From: JBEIUL01 sp044356865
GTDB taxonomy: Bacteria > Planctomycetota > Phycisphaerae > Phycisphaerales > SM1A02
Reading direction: 5' to 3'
Length of the DNA: 7,702 nucleotides
Assembly (NCBI GenBank): GCA_044356865.1
Contig: JBIKVN010000154.1
Span: forward strand, 1-7,702
The translations under genes were made by a program, and so were the position numbers. The notes below the pieces were generated by a model. The model was not told the origin of the DNA and made no database searches. It worked only from the letters and a program-made list of their open reading frames with translations. Shown piece by piece: positions 6,573 through 7,702 of the stretch (positions are counted from its first letter, which is position 1; each line of letters begins with the position of its first letter).

Positions 6573-7702
6573 TCATGCCTTCGGAAGTTCCCAACCGCGC
6601 TCGACCGGACCTGAACGCACGCCGGCCAGCGACGCGTCGGCGACGAGCCGGTCCCGGCCGAAGTCGGCGGTGACCGCACGGCCGGCTCGGTAGGCCACCG
6701 TTCCGAGCAGGACCAGTTCCGTCAGGCGCGACGCGTAGCCGAAGTGGCAGAGCGGTGCGGTCGGGTTCCCTTCGCGGATCGCCGCGAGCCACTCGCGATG
6801 GTGACCGGCGCTGGGGGAAATCGTCGGCTCGGGCGCTCGCCACGCCTCGCGGCGGACTCCGGGCCAGAGCAGCATCTCGTCGTAGTTGGCGAAGAGCGCG
6901 CCCTCGGTTCCCTGGAAGCAGACGCTGAAACGGCCGTGGTAGTCGACGCGGTCCTTCGCGCCGATCTCCTCGACGAACGGCGGCTTGCGGCCGCCATCGA
7001 ACCATCGCAACACGAGCGGATCCAAACCGCCCGGCTGCGGGATCGCCCACGAGGCCTCGAGCCACGCAGGAGCTCCGACTGCGTCGGGCGGCGGGCCGTC
7101 GGCGCGAACCTCCATCGGGCCCGTGAACCGTTCGAGCCCGAGGGCCCAGAACGGAAGGTCGAGGATGTGGCAGCCCATGTCGCCGAGCGTGCCGGTTCCG
7201 TAGGCCCAGTAGCGACGCCAGTTCGCCGGATGAATCCCCTCGATGTAGCCGGTCCGCGGGACCGGCCCCTGCCAGAGGTCCCAGTCGAGGTCAGGCGGCG
7301 GCGTCGCGCCCGGCGTGAGCTTCCCGTCGCCCCAGGTCTTGTGCTGCCAGCAGTCGACCGCAGTCACGCGTCCAACCGCGCCGGCCCGGATCGCCTCGAC
7401 GACGCGCCGGTAGTTCGGCGTGGCGTGGATCTGCGTGCCCATCTGCGTGGGAACGCCGGCCTTGGTGGCAAGCTTCCGCAGCAGCGCCGCCTCGTCGAGC
7501 GAATGCACGAGCGGCTTCTCGCAATAGACGGGAAGGCCCGCCTCGAGGGCCAAGGCCGACGCGAGGGCATGCGTTTGGTCGGGCGTGGCGACGACGACGC
7601 CGTCGAGGTCGAGCTCGCGGGCGTCCGCGATGAGCTCGCGGAAGTCGGCGAAAGTCGAGGCTTCGGGAAACCCAGCGCGGGCCCGGCCGAGCAGGCCCCG
7701 AT
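6573..7702 (-). CDS. Gfo/Idh/MocA family oxidoreductase (N-terminus outside window)
   Basis: This minus-strand frame is open from the window edge to the stop at 6573-6575, giving 375 residues. The N-terminal Rossmann start with its glycine-rich loop, and the start codon, lie beyond 7702. The rest of the NAD(P)-binding domain is clear: strand V-V-V-A-T-P-D-Q-T-H (visible residues 35-44), then the family signature C-E-K-P (60-63). The C-terminal domain has P-N-Y-R-R-V-V-E-A-I-R-A-G, D-W-D-L-W-Q-G-P (139-146), N-W-R-R (160-163) and G-D-M-G-C-H-I-L-D (173-181), with His178 a likely active-site residue. This pattern is typical of the large planctomycete expansion of sugar or inositol-type dehydrogenases, many of which are exported through the Tat system; whether this one has a signal peptide cannot be seen. 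Substrate is unknown. It points toward the transporter and ends 3 bases from its stop. Nothing links it to pyrimidine breakdown. Confidence 0.9.
   Translation of the reverse strand, partial: RGLLGRARAGFPEASTFADFRELIADARELDLDGVVVATPDQTHALASALALEAGLPVYCEKPLVHSLDEAALLRKLATKAGVPTQMGTQIHATPNYRRVVEAIRAGAVGRVTAVDCWQHKTWGDGKLTPGATPPPDLDWDLWQGPVPRTGYIEGIHPANWRRYWAYGTGTLGDMGCHILDLPFWALGLERFTGPMEVRADGPPPDAVGAPAWLEASWAIPQPGGLDPLVLRWFDGGRKPPFVEEIGAKDRVDYHGRFSVCFQGTEGALFANYDEMLLWPGVRREAWRAPEPTISPSAGHHREWLAAIREGNPTAPLCHFGYASRLTELVLLGTVAYRAGRAVTADFGRDRLVADASLAGVRSGPVERGWELPKA

Noticed and set aside
6573..7702. Including the minus-strand oxidoreductase in the pyrimidine system
   Set aside because: It is on the opposite strand, converges on the cluster, and belongs to a family with many scattered copies in planctomycetes. 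No functional tie is visible.
1..7702. Search for a wholly unknown system, repeats, CRISPR, mobile elements or RNA genes
   Set aside because: Almost every base falls in genes of recognisable families with short gaps. I saw no direct repeats, terminal inverted repeats, spacer arrays or tRNA-like folds on reading, though covariance-model searches were not possible here.

Overview
The window is a GC-rich, densely packed bacterial segment. It carries one plus-strand gene cluster and a convergent minus-strand gene. Its makeup suggests a planctomycete-like bacterium. The evidence is a Gfo/Idh/MocA oxidoreductase with the W-D-L-W-x-G-P, N-W-R and G-D-M-G-C-H-x-x-D signatures that are abundant in Planctomycetota, plus high GC and strong G/C at third codon positions. 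This placement is an inference from recalled sequence style, not from a search.

Layout. Positions 1-299 hold the C-terminal end of PreA, the ferredoxin-like part of NAD-dependent dihydropyrimidine dehydrogenase. Next come a nitrilase-superfamily beta-ureidopropionase (319-1197), a dihydropyrimidinase (1211-2671), a CoA-acylating (methyl)malonate-semialdehyde dehydrogenase of the MmsA type (2671-4185), and a class III PLP aminotransferase (4202-5536). After a 61-base gap follows a ten-helix SbtA-family (sodium-dependent bicarbonate transporter type) membrane protein (5598-6569). On the minus strand, a Gfo/Idh/MocA oxidoreductase (6573 to beyond 7702, start not in the window) ends 3 bases from the transporter stop.

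How the genes work together. The first five genes are 19, 13, -1 and 16 bases apart, each with a recognisable ribosome binding site, so they very likely form one operon. Together they read as a complete reductive pyrimidine degradation route. PreA (with a PreT partner expected upstream) reduces uracil or thymine. Dihydropyrimidinase opens the ring. Beta-ureidopropionase releases beta-alanine or 3-aminoisobutyrate plus CO2 and ammonia. The aminotransferase makes malonate or methylmalonate semialdehyde. MmsA converts this to acetyl-CoA or propionyl-CoA with loss of a second one-carbon unit. The pyrimidine base is thus carried to central metabolism, not stopped at beta-alanine. The SbtA-like protein may belong to the operon, because two steps release CO2 or bicarbonate, but its substrate is uncertain. 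The oxidoreductase looks unrelated.

I see no RNA gene, CRISPR array, insertion sequence or long repeat. No wholly unknown system is evident. The points most worth a second look are the all-in-one operon, the eukaryote-like beta-ureidopropionase, an apparent Arg-to-Lys change in MmsA, and the transporter linkage.
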